Below, in pieces: positions 1 through 8,648 of a DNA stretch of 64,000 nt. The translations under genes and the position numbers were made by a program. The notes below the pieces were generated by a model that was not told where the DNA came from, ran no database searches, and saw nothing but the letters and a program-made list of their open reading frames with translations. The DNA is from an uncultured Eubacteriales bacterium (lineage in GTDB: Bacteria; Bacillota; Clostridia; Oscillospirales; Oscillospiraceae), in NCBI GenBank assembly GCA_900545925.1, contig URAZ01000014.1, positions 1-64,000 on the forward strand, in the 5' to 3' direction. Numbering within the stretch: the first letter of the stretch is position 1; each line of letters begins with the position of its first letter.

Positions 1-1243
1 TCTCGATGACGACGCCGGAACCAACGGTACGGCCGCCTTCACGGATAGCGAAGCGGAGGCCCTTCTCGATAGCGATCGGGGTGATCAGTTCGACCTTCAT
101 GTCGATGTTATCGCCAGGCATGCACATCTCAACGCCTTCGGGCAGAGAAATGATGCCGGTAACGTCAGTGGTTCTGAAGTAGAACTGCGGACGATAGTTG
201 TTGAAGAACGGGGTGTGACGGCCGCCTTCGTCCTTGGACAGAACGTAGACCTGGCCAACGAACTTGGTGTGCGGATGGATGGAGCCGGGCTTGGACAGGA
301 CCTGGCCTCTTTCGATGGACTTCTTGTCGATGCCGCGGAGCAGAGCGCCGATGTTGTCGCCAGCCTCAGCGTAATCCATCAGCTTGTGGAACATTTCGAT
401 GTCGGTGACGACGGTGGACTTCTTCTCGTCGGACAGGCCAACGATCTCGACGGGCTCGTTCTTCTTGATGACGCCGCGCTCGACACGACCGGTAGCGACA
501 GTGCCGCGGCCGGAGATGGTGAAGACGTCCTCAACCGGCATCAGGAAGGGCTGGTCAGCCTTGCGGTCCGGGGTCGGGATCCAGGTGTCAACAGCCTGCA
601 TGAGCTCTTCGATGCAAGCATACTCGGGAGCCTTCGGGTCGGTGGACTCGGAAGCCAGAGCGTTCAGAGCGGAGCCGCGGATGATGGGGGTGTCGTCGCC
701 CGGGAAGCCGTAGAAGGACAGCGTCTCACGGACTTCCATCTCGACGAGCTCAAGCAGCTCTTCGTCGTCGACCTGGTCGCACTTGTTCAGGAAGACGAGG
801 ACGGAAGGAACGTTAACCTGACGGGCCAGAAGCAGATGCTCCTTGGTCTGAGCCATGGGGCCGTCGGAAGCAGCGATGACCAGGATCGCGCCGTCCATCT
901 GAGCAGCGCCGGTGATCATGTTCTTGATGTAGTCAGCGTGGCCCGGGCAGTCAACGTGGGCATAATGACGGCCCTTGATTTCGACGTTGTCTTCGCCGGT
1001 CTTGTAGTTGTGGCCAATGCGGTCGTTGGTCTGGTACTCGACGTGAGCGGTATTGATGGTAATGCCGCGCTCGCGCTCTTCCGGAGCCTTATCGATGGAA
1101 GAATAGTCGGTGTACTCAGCGTCGCCGAAGAAAGCCAGGTACTTGGTGATGGCTGCGGTCAGCGTGGTCTTGCCATGGTCGATGTGGCCGATGGTGCCGA
1201 CGTTGACATGGGGCTTATCCTTAATAAAATGCTGTTTTGCCAT
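1..1243 (-). CDS. tuf: Elongation factor Tu (3' end cut by window)
   Basis: GTPase that delivers aminoacyl-tRNA to the ribosomal A site. From the ATG at 1243 (RBS GGAGG at 1253-1257) the protein opens MAKQHFIKDKPHVNVGTIGH, with the G1 loop GHIDHGKTT, RGITI of the effector region, DCPGH (G3) and NKCD (G4). The last visible residues, RTVGSGVVIE, lie only a few codons before the usual C-terminus, so nearly the whole gene is present and the stop is outside the window. About 414 codons are visible against roughly 395-400 in most EF-Tu proteins; 17 extra residues sit between RGITI and DCPGH (968-1018). It is the last gene of the str cluster and has its own promoter. Confidence 0.97.
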   Translation of the reverse strand, partial: MAKQHFIKDKPHVNVGTIGHIDHGKTTLTAAITKYLAFFGDAEYTDYSSIDKAPEERERGITINTAHVEYQTNDRIGHNYKTGEDNVEIKGRHYAHVDCPGHADYIKNMITGAAQMDGAILVIAASDGPMAQTKEHLLLARQVNVPSVLVFLNKCDQVDDEELLELVEMEVRETLSFYGFPGDDTPIIRGSALNALASESTDPKAPEYACIEELMQAVDTWIPTPDRKADQPFLMPVEDVFTISGRGTVATGRVERGVIKKNEPVEIVGLSDEKKSTVVTDIEMFHKLMDYAEAGDNIGALLRGIDKKSIERGQVLSKPGSIHPHTKFVGQVYVLSKDEGGRHTPFFNNYRPQFYFRTTDVTGIISLPEGVEMCMPGDNIDMKVELITPIAIEKGLRFAIREGGRTVGSGVVIE

Positions 1244-1297
1244 TTGGATTATCCTCCTTAGTTGATTCACTTACAGTATTATTTTTGCATCCTCTTC

Positions 1298-1326
1298 ATC
1301 ATACACGACATTTGCCGATTTGACAA
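1298..1326 (-). promoter_or_regulatory. Sigma-A promoter of tuf
   Basis: On the minus strand TTGTCA (1321-1326) and TATGAT (1298-1303) are separated by exactly 17 bp, 55 bp upstream of the tuf start. tuf can thus be transcribed separately from the upstream ribosomal protein/fusA operon. Confidence 0.8.
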
Positions 1327-1359
1327 GAAGAATTTCCAACGCAAACGGGTCTAATGCGC

Positions 1360-3438
1360 TTAATATCCTTTGCGCTTTGAAATAACGGCGTCCGCCAGGT
1401 TCTTGGAGAGTTCCACATAGTGGCTGGGCTCCATGGTAAACTGGCCGCGGCCCTGTGTTCTCGAGCGGAGGTTGGTCGCGTAGCCGAACATCTCGGAAAG
1501 CGGAACGAAGCAGTCGATCTGCTGCGCGCCGTTGCGCTGTGTCAGGCCTGCGATGTTGCCGCGCCGGGAGGTGACATCGCCGATGACATCGCCCATATAC
1601 TCGTCAGGAACAATGATGCAGACCTTCATAATAGGCTCGAGAATCACGGGATCCGCCTTCTGACACGCTTCCTTGAATGCCATGGAACCGGCAATCTTGA
1701 ACGCGAGTTCGGACGAGTCAACCTCATGATAGGAGCCGTCGTACAGCGTGACCTTCACATCGACGACGGGGAAACCGGCCAGAACGCCTGCTTCCATCGC
1801 GCCGCGAATGCCCTGCTCAACCGCAGGAATGAATTCCTTCGGGACGGAGCCGCCGACGGTGGCGTTGATAAACTCGAAGCCCTTGCCGCTCTCGTTGGGT
1901 TCGACGATGATCTTGACATGGCCGTACTGGCCCTTGCCGCCGGACTGACGCGCATACTTCGTCTCCTGATTGACCTTCTTGCGAATGGTCTCTTTATAGG
2001 CGACCTGCGGCGCACCGACGTTTGCCTCGACCTTGAACTCCCGGAGAAGGCGGTCAACAATAATTTCCAGATGAAGTTCGCCCATGCCGGCGATGATCGT
2101 CTGGCCGGTTTCTTCATCGGTGTAGGTTTTGAATGTGGGATCCTCTTCGGCAAGCTTTGCGAGTGCGATGCCCATCTTTTCCTGCCCGGCCTTGGTCTTC
2201 GGCTCGATTGCCACGCGAATGACGGGCTCGGGGAAGACCATGTTTTCGAGCACGATGGGGTGCTTTTCGTCGCAGAGCGTATCGCCCGTGGTGGTATTCT
2301 TCAGGCCGACGGCCGCAGCGATATCGCCGGAATAGACAACGGGGAGATCTTCTCTGTGGTTCGCGTGCATGAGCAGGATTCTGCCCATACGCTCACGCTG
2401 CTTTTTGTTGGTGTTCAGGACGGTCTTGCCTGCCTCCAGTGAACCGGAGTACACGCGGAAGAACGCCAGCTTTCCAACGTAGGGATCCGTCATGATCTTG
2501 AAGGCCAGCGCGGCAAACGGAGCCTCATCAGACGGCTCGCGTGTTTCTTCCTCGTCGGTCTTCGGGTTGATGCCGGTAACTGCTTGTTTGTCCAGCGGGG
2601 ACGGCATATACTCGACAATCGCATCCAGCAGTTCCTGAACGCCCTTATTTTTGTAGGAAGAACCGCAGGTAACCGGAACGATCTTATTGCCGATCGTCGC
2701 GCGGCGCAGCGCAGCACGGATCATCTTTTCGGGGATGTCCTCGCCCTCCAGATACAGCGTCATGATCTGGTCGTCCTCGTCGGAGATCGACTCGAGCATG
2801 TGGTCGTGGTACTGCTTTGCAAGTTCTTCCATATCAGCGGGGATTGCTTCCTCGCGCATGTCCTTACCGAGTTCATCATAGAAGACATACGCCTTCATCT
2901 TGATGAGATCGATCACGCCGCGGAAGGTATCTTCGCTTCCGATGGGCAGTTGGATGGGAACGGCGTTACACTTGAGTCGCTCGTCCATCATCTTCAGGAC
3001 ATTGAAGAAATCGGCACCCATCATGTCCATCTTGTTCACATAAACAAGGCGCGGGACATGATACTGGTCGGCCTGTCTCCATACAGTCTCGGTCTGCGGC
3101 TCAACGCCGCCCTTGGCGCACAGGACCGTCACAGCGCCATCGAGCACACGCAAGGAGCGCTCGACCTCGACCGTGAAGTCCACATGACCCGGGGTGTCGA
3201 TGATGTTGATCCGCACGCCCTTCCAATGGCAGGTGGTAGCGGCAGAGGTGATCGTGATGCCACGCTCCTGCTCCTGCTCCATCCAGTCCATGGTGGCGGT
3301 GCCTTCGTGCGTCTCGCCAAGTCTGTAGTTGACACCGGTGTAAAACAAGATACGTTCAGTCGTCGTGGTCTTGCCTGCATCGATGTGTGCCATGATGCCA
3401 ATATTTCTCGTATTCTCAAGTGAATATTGTCTTGGCAT
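1360..3438 (-). CDS. fusA: Elongation factor G
   Basis: Translocation GTPase of 692 residues, normal length. The N-terminal G domain shows AHIDAGKTTTTERIL (P loop), RGITI, DTPGHVDF and NKMD. Later regions carry the domain II to V signatures of EF-G, for example GMGELHLEI in domain III and a C-terminal GYATNLRSRTQGRG segment. The start ATG at 3438 has AAGGAG upstream. It follows rpsG by 18 bp and precedes tuf, the standard str-operon order. EF-G can also act with ribosome recycling factor. No insertion or missing motif was seen. Confidence 0.98.
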   Translation of the reverse strand: MPRQYSLENTRNIGIMAHIDAGKTTTTERILFYTGVNYRLGETHEGTATMDWMEQEQERGITITSAATTCHWKGVRINIIDTPGHVDFTVEVERSLRVLDGAVTVLCAKGGVEPQTETVWRQADQYHVPRLVYVNKMDMMGADFFNVLKMMDERLKCNAVPIQLPIGSEDTFRGVIDLIKMKAYVFYDELGKDMREEAIPADMEELAKQYHDHMLESISDEDDQIMTLYLEGEDIPEKMIRAALRRATIGNKIVPVTCGSSYKNKGVQELLDAIVEYMPSPLDKQAVTGINPKTDEEETREPSDEAPFAALAFKIMTDPYVGKLAFFRVYSGSLEAGKTVLNTNKKQRERMGRILLMHANHREDLPVVYSGDIAAAVGLKNTTTGDTLCDEKHPIVLENMVFPEPVIRVAIEPKTKAGQEKMGIALAKLAEEDPTFKTYTDEETGQTIIAGMGELHLEIIVDRLLREFKVEANVGAPQVAYKETIRKKVNQETKYARQSGGKGQYGHVKIIVEPNESGKGFEFINATVGGSVPKEFIPAVEQGIRGAMEAGVLAGFPVVDVKVTLYDGSYHEVDSSELAFKIAGSMAFKEACQKADPVILEPIMKVCIIVPDEYMGDVIGDVTSRRGNIAGLTQRNGAQQIDCFVPLSEMFGYATNLRSRTQGRGQFTMEPSHYVELSKNLADAVISKRKGY

Positions 3439-3456
3439 GCTGTTCTCCTTCTGTAA

Positions 3457-3927
3457 TTACCAGCGGAAGTGAGAGAACGCCTTGTTGGCCTCGGCCATCT
3501 TGTGGGTGTCTTCGCGCTTCTTGACAGCGGCACCCGTGTTGTTGCAGGCATCCATGAGTTCGCCGGCGAGGCGCTCTTTCATGGTCTTCTCACTTCTTGC
3601 GCGGCTATAGTTCGTCAGCCAGCGCAGGCCAAGGGTCTGACGTCTTTCGGGACGAACCTCGATCGGAACCTGATAGTTCGCACCACCGACACGGCGGGTC
3701 TTGACTTCCACGGCCGGCATGATATTTTCCATGGCGGTCTGGAAAGCCTCAAGACCAGACTTGCCGGTCTTCTCTTCCACGATCTGGAACGCACCGTAGA
3801 CGACCTTCTGGGCTACGCCCTTTTTGCCGTCGAGCATGATGCTGTTGACGAGTTTGGTCACCAGAACGGAACCGTAGATCGGATCGGGAAGGATCTCTCT
3901 CTTGGGAACATTACCTCTTCTGGGCAC
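3457..3927 (-). CDS. rpsG: 30S ribosomal protein S7 (GTG start)
   Basis: S7 nucleates the 3' major domain of 16S rRNA and contacts E-site tRNA. The start is the GTG at 3927, giving PRRGNVPKREILPDPIYGS, the conserved S7 N-terminus, and 156 residues, the usual length. An upstream in-frame ATG at 3945 is rejected because its own bases form part of the Shine-Dalgarno (ATGAAGGAGGGAAGC), which is well placed for the GTG. The C-terminal EANKAFSHFRW is typical. It lies between rpsL and fusA; the gap to rpsL is 156 bp, the longest in the operon. Confidence 0.97.
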   Translation of the reverse strand: MPRRGNVPKREILPDPIYGSVLVTKLVNSIMLDGKKGVAQKVVYGAFQIVEEKTGKSGLEAFQTAMENIMPAVEVKTRRVGGANYQVPIEVRPERRQTLGLRWLTNYSRARSEKTMKERLAGELMDACNNTGAAVKKREDTHKMAEANKAFSHFRW

Positions 3928-4083
3928 TGTGCTTCCCTCCTTCATAAAATGATTTCATAGGTACTTCGGAAGCCCGAAGCTTCCGTGGGTGCCTGCCAAG
4001 AGGTTCTCATAAAAATATATATAAAAAACTCTCAGCAAGGCATCGCCTTGCACAAGGCAGAATTGCGATGATAGACAGAAGAA
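3928..4083 (-). promoter_or_regulatory. rpsL-rpsG intercistronic region with hairpins
   Basis: Minus-strand transcript shows CAAGGC-GAT-GCCTTG (4036-4050) followed seven bases later by a T6 run (4023-4028), then a second hairpin GGAAGC-TTCG-GGCTTCC near 3967-3983. In other bacteria this spacer is where S7 binds to repress translation. Whether that happens here, or whether the first hairpin attenuates transcription, is inference. Confidence 0.4.
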
Positions 4084-4509
4084 TTACTTCTTCTTGCCAG
4101 CCTTCGGGCGCTTTGCGCCGTACTTGCTGCGGGCCTGCATGCGGCCCTGAACGCCCTGGGTGTCGAGCGTACCACGGATAATGTGGTAACGAACGCCAGG
4201 AAGGTCCTTAACACGGCCGCCGCGGATCAGAACGACGGAGTGCTCCTGCAGGTTGTGACCAACGCCGGGAATGTAAGCGGAAACTTCATAACCGTTCGTC
4301 AGGCGCACACGGGCGATCTTACGAAGAGCAGAGTTCGGCTTCTTCGGGGTGGTGGTACGAACAGCGGTGCAGACACCTCTCTTCTGAGGAGAAGACAGAT
4401 CAGTAGACCGGTTCTTCAGCGTGTTGACGCCCTTCTGAAGAGCAGGAGCGGTGGACTTGTAGGTAGACTGTTCTCTTCCCTTTCTTACCAGCTGGTTAAA
4501 AGTAGGCAT
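4084..4509 (-). CDS. rpsL: 30S ribosomal protein S12
   Basis: Decoding-centre protein of 141 residues. It begins PTFNQLVRKGRE and contains TPKKPNSALRK, holding the lysine equivalent to K43, and GGRVKDLPGVRYH, holding the K88 equivalent. Both streptomycin-resistance positions are wild type, so this gene predicts no target-based streptomycin resistance. A segment around residues 20-40 (KSTAPALQKGVNTLKNRST) is longer than in E. coli, as is usual in Gram-positives. RBS AGGAGG lies just upstream of 4509. Second gene of the operon begun by rplGB. Confidence 0.98.
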   Translation of the reverse strand: MPTFNQLVRKGREQSTYKSTAPALQKGVNTLKNRSTDLSSPQKRGVCTAVRTTTPKKPNSALRKIARVRLTNGYEVSAYIPGVGHNLQEHSVVLIRGGRVKDLPGVRYHIIRGTLDTQGVQGRMQARSKYGAKRPKAGKKK

Positions 4510-4604
4510 GTTGTTCCTCCTTTCTCGGATTGTCGCTGCTGTGCAGCATGTATTTTATCCCGAAATATCAAAGATATTCCGTTGGGACCAGAAAAAAGCG
4601 CATT

Positions 4605-4847
4605 TCAGCGCAAAAGTGCGGCGCAGGCAGCGCCGACATGAATCCCACAGAGCCTCCCGAGTTCCTTCATCGTTGCAACTTCGACGAGTTCAACGTCGGC
4701 GGAACGGCACTGCTCAATGAGCGGTTCGCGGAGGATGGGGTCGGCATCGGCGGCCACATAGGCGGTTCGTACACGCCCGGCCTTCAGCGCTTTGCGAAGC
4801 TGCTTCGTACCGATCACCTTTCGGTTGCTTGTCAACCGTTCCGGCAT
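4605..4847 (-). CDS. rplGB: L7Ae/L30e-family kink-turn RNA-binding protein
   Basis: Small protein of 80 residues related to B. subtilis YbxF, a kink-turn binder that travels with str operons in Firmicutes. Core features are VIGTKQLRKALKAGRV, the beta strand AYVAADAD and a C-terminal LCGIHVGAACAALLR. The ATG at 4847 is chosen because GGAGG lies seven bases upstream and the family starts here; longer in-frame starts would add an unrelated hydrophobic leader. It is the first gene of the operon. In many Firmicutes rpoC lies directly upstream; here an ABC exporter does, so rpoBC is elsewhere or beyond the window. Confidence 0.85.
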   Translation of the reverse strand: MPERLTSNRKVIGTKQLRKALKAGRVRTAYVAADADPILREPLIEQCRSADVELVEVATMKELGRLCGIHVGAACAALLR

Positions 4848-4896
4848 CCAGACACCTCCATGGAAAATACGCGCAGGCAGACCCACGCAAACATGG

Positions 4897-4925
4897 ATTA
4901 TAGCAGAAATCACGAAGTACGTCAA
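4897..4925 (-). promoter_or_regulatory. Sigma-A promoter of the rplGB-rpsL-rpsG-fusA operon
   Basis: Minus strand TTGACG (4920-4925), 17 bp, TATAAT (4897-4902), about 50 bp upstream of rplGB. A near-consensus promoter, as expected for a translation operon. Confidence 0.85.
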
Positions 4926-5044
4926 CAAAAAAACGCGCAAAAAGAAAATAATTTTTTCATTTTCCCTTGAAATTGCAGCGCTTTTCGGTCTTTGGCAGAA
5001 TGAACAAATACAAATGTCCACCCGTCGGCGTACAGCGCGCAGCG

Positions 5045-5080
5045 CAAAAGCAGGCGCGCGGCATGCCGCACCTGCTTTTG
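5045..5080 (-). terminator. Rho-independent terminator of the ABC exporter operon
   Basis: CAAAAGCAGG (5045-5054) pairs with CCTGCTTTTG (5071-5080) around a GC-rich loop containing GCGGCATGCCGC. Read on the minus strand it lies 15 bp past the exporter stop and ends in CTTTTG. It separates the exporter operon from the str operon. Confidence 0.7.
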
Positions 5081-5094
5081 TATGATACAGATGC

Positions 5095-6876
5095 TTATGA
5101 CGCCTGATCGAACTGGCTGTTGTAGAGCGCTGCGTAGAAGCCGTTTTGCTGCATAAGCGTTTCGTGCGTACCGCTTTCGATGACGTCGCCGTCCTTCATG
5201 ACAAGGATGAGATCGGCGTTTTTAATTGTTGAGAGGCGGTGGGCAATGACGAAGCTTGTGCGGTTTTCCGTCAGCTTATCCATGGCGCGCTGGATCAGCA
5301 GTTCCGTGCGCGTATCGACAGAACTGGTTGCCTCGTCCAGAATCAGCATCGGCGCATTCTGGAGCATGGCGCGGGCGATGGTCAGCAGCTGCTTCTGTCC
5401 GGCAGAGATGCTGGTGCTCTCGGACAGGACGGTATCGAACCCGTTCGGCAGCGAACGGACAAATTTATCCAGTCCGCAGGCACAGCAGACACGGTTTAAT
5501 TGCTCATCAGTCACATCCGGCAGATTATAGACGAGATTCTCCCGAACCGTGCCCTCAAACAGCCATGTATCCTGCAAAACCATGCCGAACAGCTTATGCA
5601 CGTCCTCACGTCGGATATCCTGCGAGGGCACGCCGTCAATCTTAATGCAGCCGTCGGCAATTTCATAGAACCGCATAAGAAGGTTTACCATGGTGGTCTT
5701 ACCGGCGCCGGTCGGGCCGACGATCGCAACCTTCTGACCAGGTGCGACATGGGCTGAAAAGTCCTTGATGATGATCTTATCCGGCGAATCCGGATAGCTG
5801 AAGCGGACATGCTTAAAGTCCACTTCGCCGCGCACGGGTCGGGGCAGTTCCGGCTTTTCCGACTCGTCCGGCATTTCCTCGCTGCCGAGGAAGTCGAAGA
5901 TCCGGTGTGCCGAGGCGGATGCCGTCTGCAGATTCGTCATGCCCTGCGCAATCTGGGTCAGCGGGGAGGTGAACAGACGCACATACAGAATGAACGAAAC
6001 GATCACGCCGATATCGATGATTCCCTGGATTGCGAGAATCGAGCCGAGCACGCACACGGCGACATAGGACAGGTTGCCGATGACATTCATGAGCGGCTGC
6101 ATGACGCCGGACAGGAACTGCGAACGCCAGTTGGCATCATAAACGGCGTCATTCAGCGTGTCAAAGGTCTTGCCGACAGGCTCGGCCGCGCGAGAAATGC
6201 GCACGACCTCATGGCCGGAGTACATTTCCTCCACATAGCCGTTCAGCTTGCCGAGGCTTTCCTGCCGGGCGGTAAAGTACTTCTGCGAACGGGACATAAT
6301 GAACACAACGAGCAGAAGGCCCACGAGCGTAATGCCCAGCGAGACGAGTGCCAGCCGCCATTCCGTCACGAACATCATGATGAGGCAGCCCAAAAACTGC
6401 GTTGCAGCAGAGATAATCGTCGGCAGACTGTTGGTCAGGCCCTGCTGGAGCGTGGAAACGTCGTTGGTAATGCGGCTGAGAATATCGCCCTGCGCATGAA
6501 AGTTGAAGTATTTCTGCGGCACGCGGTTAATCTTTTCGGATAATTCCGCGCGCATGCGGTAGGACATTTTGAGCGTGACGCTCGCCATAATATAGTGCTG
6601 GATAAAGCCGAAGAGCGCGCTCAGGCCGTAAATGACAGCAAGCAGAATGCCGACTCTCGCAATGGCGGCAAGATCAATTCCGCCAAGCAGGCCATCGGAC
6701 ATGATGGTTGCAATCTTGCCGACCTGATCCGGGCCGATAATCGTGAGAACAGCGCTGAGCGCCGCCAGCACGAGCGCCAGAACCACGACGCCGAGGCTTT
6801 TGCGCATATATGTGCTCAGATCGTTCAAAGCGCCTTTGAGGTCTGTTTTTTCCATTGGACGCATATTGGGCCTCAT
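5095..6876 (-). CDS. Heterodimeric ABC exporter, canonical-Walker-B half
   Basis: 593-residue half transporter: N-terminal six-helix exporter domain (about 30-330), C-terminal ATPase (about 355-590). Walker A GPTGAGKTT, Q loop QDTWLFEG, signature ISAGQKQ in place of LSGGQ, Walker B MLILDEATSS with the catalytic Glu, H loop AHRLST. It overlaps the upstream exporter gene by ATGA, so the two are translationally coupled and probably heterodimerise. GGAGG lies nine bases before the ATG at 6876. The MarR gene heads the operon, which suggests efflux of a toxic compound or drug; the substrate cannot be read from sequence. Confidence 0.9.
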   Translation of the reverse strand: MRPNMRPMEKTDLKGALNDLSTYMRKSLGVVVLALVLAALSAVLTIIGPDQVGKIATIMSDGLLGGIDLAAIARVGILLAVIYGLSALFGFIQHYIMASVTLKMSYRMRAELSEKINRVPQKYFNFHAQGDILSRITNDVSTLQQGLTNSLPTIISAATQFLGCLIMMFVTEWRLALVSLGITLVGLLLVVFIMSRSQKYFTARQESLGKLNGYVEEMYSGHEVVRISRAAEPVGKTFDTLNDAVYDANWRSQFLSGVMQPLMNVIGNLSYVAVCVLGSILAIQGIIDIGVIVSFILYVRLFTSPLTQIAQGMTNLQTASASAHRIFDFLGSEEMPDESEKPELPRPVRGEVDFKHVRFSYPDSPDKIIIKDFSAHVAPGQKVAIVGPTGAGKTTMVNLLMRFYEIADGCIKIDGVPSQDIRREDVHKLFGMVLQDTWLFEGTVRENLVYNLPDVTDEQLNRVCCACGLDKFVRSLPNGFDTVLSESTSISAGQKQLLTIARAMLQNAPMLILDEATSSVDTRTELLIQRAMDKLTENRTSFVIAHRLSTIKNADLILVMKDGDVIESGTHETLMQQNGFYAALYNSQFDQAS

Positions 6877-8648
6877 TTGGACACGCCTCCTTTTTTGAGT
6901 TCTTCCTCACTCAACTGCGACATGGCGATCTCGCGGTAGACCGGGCAGGATACCATCAATTCGTCATGTGTGCCGAGCCCGGCAATCTCGCCGCGGTCGA
7001 GCACGAGGATCTGATCGGCATTGCGGATAGTGCTGATGCGCTGGGCAACGATGATCTTTGTCGTGCCGGGCAGCTGCTTTGCAAGCCCCTCGCGGAGCAC
7101 TGCGTCGGTCTTATAGTCCAGCGCGGAGAACGAATCGTCGAAAATCAGAATTTCCGGCTTTCTTGCCAGCGCCCGTGCGATGGAAAGCCGCTGCTTCTGC
7201 CCGCCGGAGACGTTCCGGCCAAGCTGGGCGATGGGGTGCGCGGCCTTTTCGGGGTATTTGTCCACGAATTCCGCAGCCTGCGACAAGGAAAGCGCAGCCT
7301 GCAGCGACGCATCCGTCTTTTCTGCCGCACTCTGCCCGAAGAAGACGTTGTCCTCGACCGTACCGGAGAACAGAACAGCCTTCTGCGTCACATAGCCAAG
7401 CTTGTTGTAAAGCGCATCGAACGTGTACGCACGCACATCCACGCCGTCCACAAGAACAGTGCCTGCCGTCGCGTCGTAAAAACGAGGGATGAGCGAGGCC
7501 AGCGTCGTCTTGCCGCTGCCGGTCGCACCGATGACAGCCAGCGTCTGACCTTTGCGCACCTTGAAGCTGATATGCTCCAACTCGTCCGCCGCAGCGCCCG
7601 GATAGCGGAAGGAGACGTCACGGAATTCGACCGTACCGCGCTCCTCCCCTTCTGTTTTCGTACCGGGGACGACGTGCGGCTTCGTGTCCAGCACTTCGTT
7701 GATACGTTCAGCCGAAACCTGCGCCTGCGGCACGAGCATGAAGATCATCACGAGCATCATGAAGGACATGACGACGTAGGTCGCGTAGGTGCTGAACACC
7801 AGTACATTCGTGAACATCGTCAGCCGCGCGGCGGGGTCCGTCAGCGCAATGGATTCAACCAGCGCCGCACCGACCCAGTAGATAGCGAGCGCCAGACCGT
7901 TCATGCCAAGCCCGAGCATCGGCTGGAGCAGCGCGAACAGCCGTTGGTTTTTCAGCTGCAGATTCATCATGTCGCGGCTGGGGCCGTCGAATTTCCTGTT
8001 CTGATAGTCTTCCGCGCCGAAGGCGTGGACAACGTTGATGCCGGTCAGATTTTCCCGCGCGACGCGGTTGATCTGGTCGGTCTTTTTCTGCACCTGCCGG
8101 AACCGGGGCAGGCAGCTGGACATGATGAGCAGCACCATCACAACGATTGCCACAACGACGCCGCCCGTCACAGCCGAGAGCGTCCAACTCTTGCCCAGAA
8201 TTTTAATCACGGCCCACACTGCCATGATGGGCGCCTTCATGAGCATCTGCAGGCCCATGGCGACGATCATCTGAATCTGGGTAATATCGTTGGTCGTTCT
8301 GGTGATGAGGCTGGGGACAGAAAAGGACTGCATTTCCTCGCTGCCTGCGTCCATGACATGGTGGAACAGGTCTGCGCGGACGGAAAAACTGAAGCCGGAC
8401 GCCGTCTTTGCCGCCAGATACCCGCAGCCAACAGCCAGCACGGCGCTGGCCAGCGTACAAAGGAGCATCTGTCCGCCGACGGACAAGATATCCGACGTGA
8501 CGCTGCCGGGGGTTTTGATGAGCGTGGTGAGCCGGGTCATATAATCCGGCAGTTTCAGGTCAAAATAGACCTGCGCCACAACAAGAACCGCGCAGACAAG
8601 CGCCATCAGCGCCTCGCGTCTGCGCATCCGTTTGAGTAACTTGATCAT
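6873..8648 (-). CDS. Heterodimeric ABC exporter, degenerate-site half
   Basis: 591-residue half transporter: membrane domain (about 10-310) and ATPase (about 340-580). Walker A GATGSGKTT, Q loop TQKAVLFSG, canonical-type signature VSGGQKQR, but Walker B reads ILIFDDSFSALD, with Asp in place of the catalytic Glu, and the H loop is AQRISTI, with Gln in place of His. Its partner keeps DEATSS but has a changed signature. Together they predict one active and one degenerate ATP site, as known for asymmetric exporters of the TM287/288 and BmrCD type. Start ATG overlaps the MarR stop by four bases. Confidence 0.9.
   Translation of the reverse strand: MIKLLKRMRRREALMALVCAVLVVAQVYFDLKLPDYMTRLTTLIKTPGSVTSDILSVGGQMLLCTLASAVLAVGCGYLAAKTASGFSFSVRADLFHHVMDAGSEEMQSFSVPSLITRTTNDITQIQMIVAMGLQMLMKAPIMAVWAVIKILGKSWTLSAVTGGVVVAIVVMVLLIMSSCLPRFRQVQKKTDQINRVARENLTGINVVHAFGAEDYQNRKFDGPSRDMMNLQLKNQRLFALLQPMLGLGMNGLALAIYWVGAALVESIALTDPAARLTMFTNVLVFSTYATYVVMSFMMLVMIFMLVPQAQVSAERINEVLDTKPHVVPGTKTEGEERGTVEFRDVSFRYPGAAADELEHISFKVRKGQTLAVIGATGSGKTTLASLIPRFYDATAGTVLVDGVDVRAYTFDALYNKLGYVTQKAVLFSGTVEDNVFFGQSAAEKTDASLQAALSLSQAAEFVDKYPEKAAHPIAQLGRNVSGGQKQRLSIARALARKPEILIFDDSFSALDYKTDAVLREGLAKQLPGTTKIIVAQRISTIRNADQILVLDRGEIAGLGTHDELMVSCPVYREIAMSQLSEEELKKGGVSK

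Noticed and set aside
215..1261. Plus-strand frame of about 350 codons over tuf
   Set aside because: Shadow of EF-Tu, whose motifs are all on the minus strand.
3928..3945. ATG start of S7 at 3945
   Set aside because: These bases form the Shine-Dalgarno of the GTG at 3927, and the S7 family starts at the GTG.
6855..8639. Antisense frame of about 590 codons opposite an ABC exporter half
   Set aside because: Composition is His/Arg-rich without motifs; the exporter on the other strand is clear.
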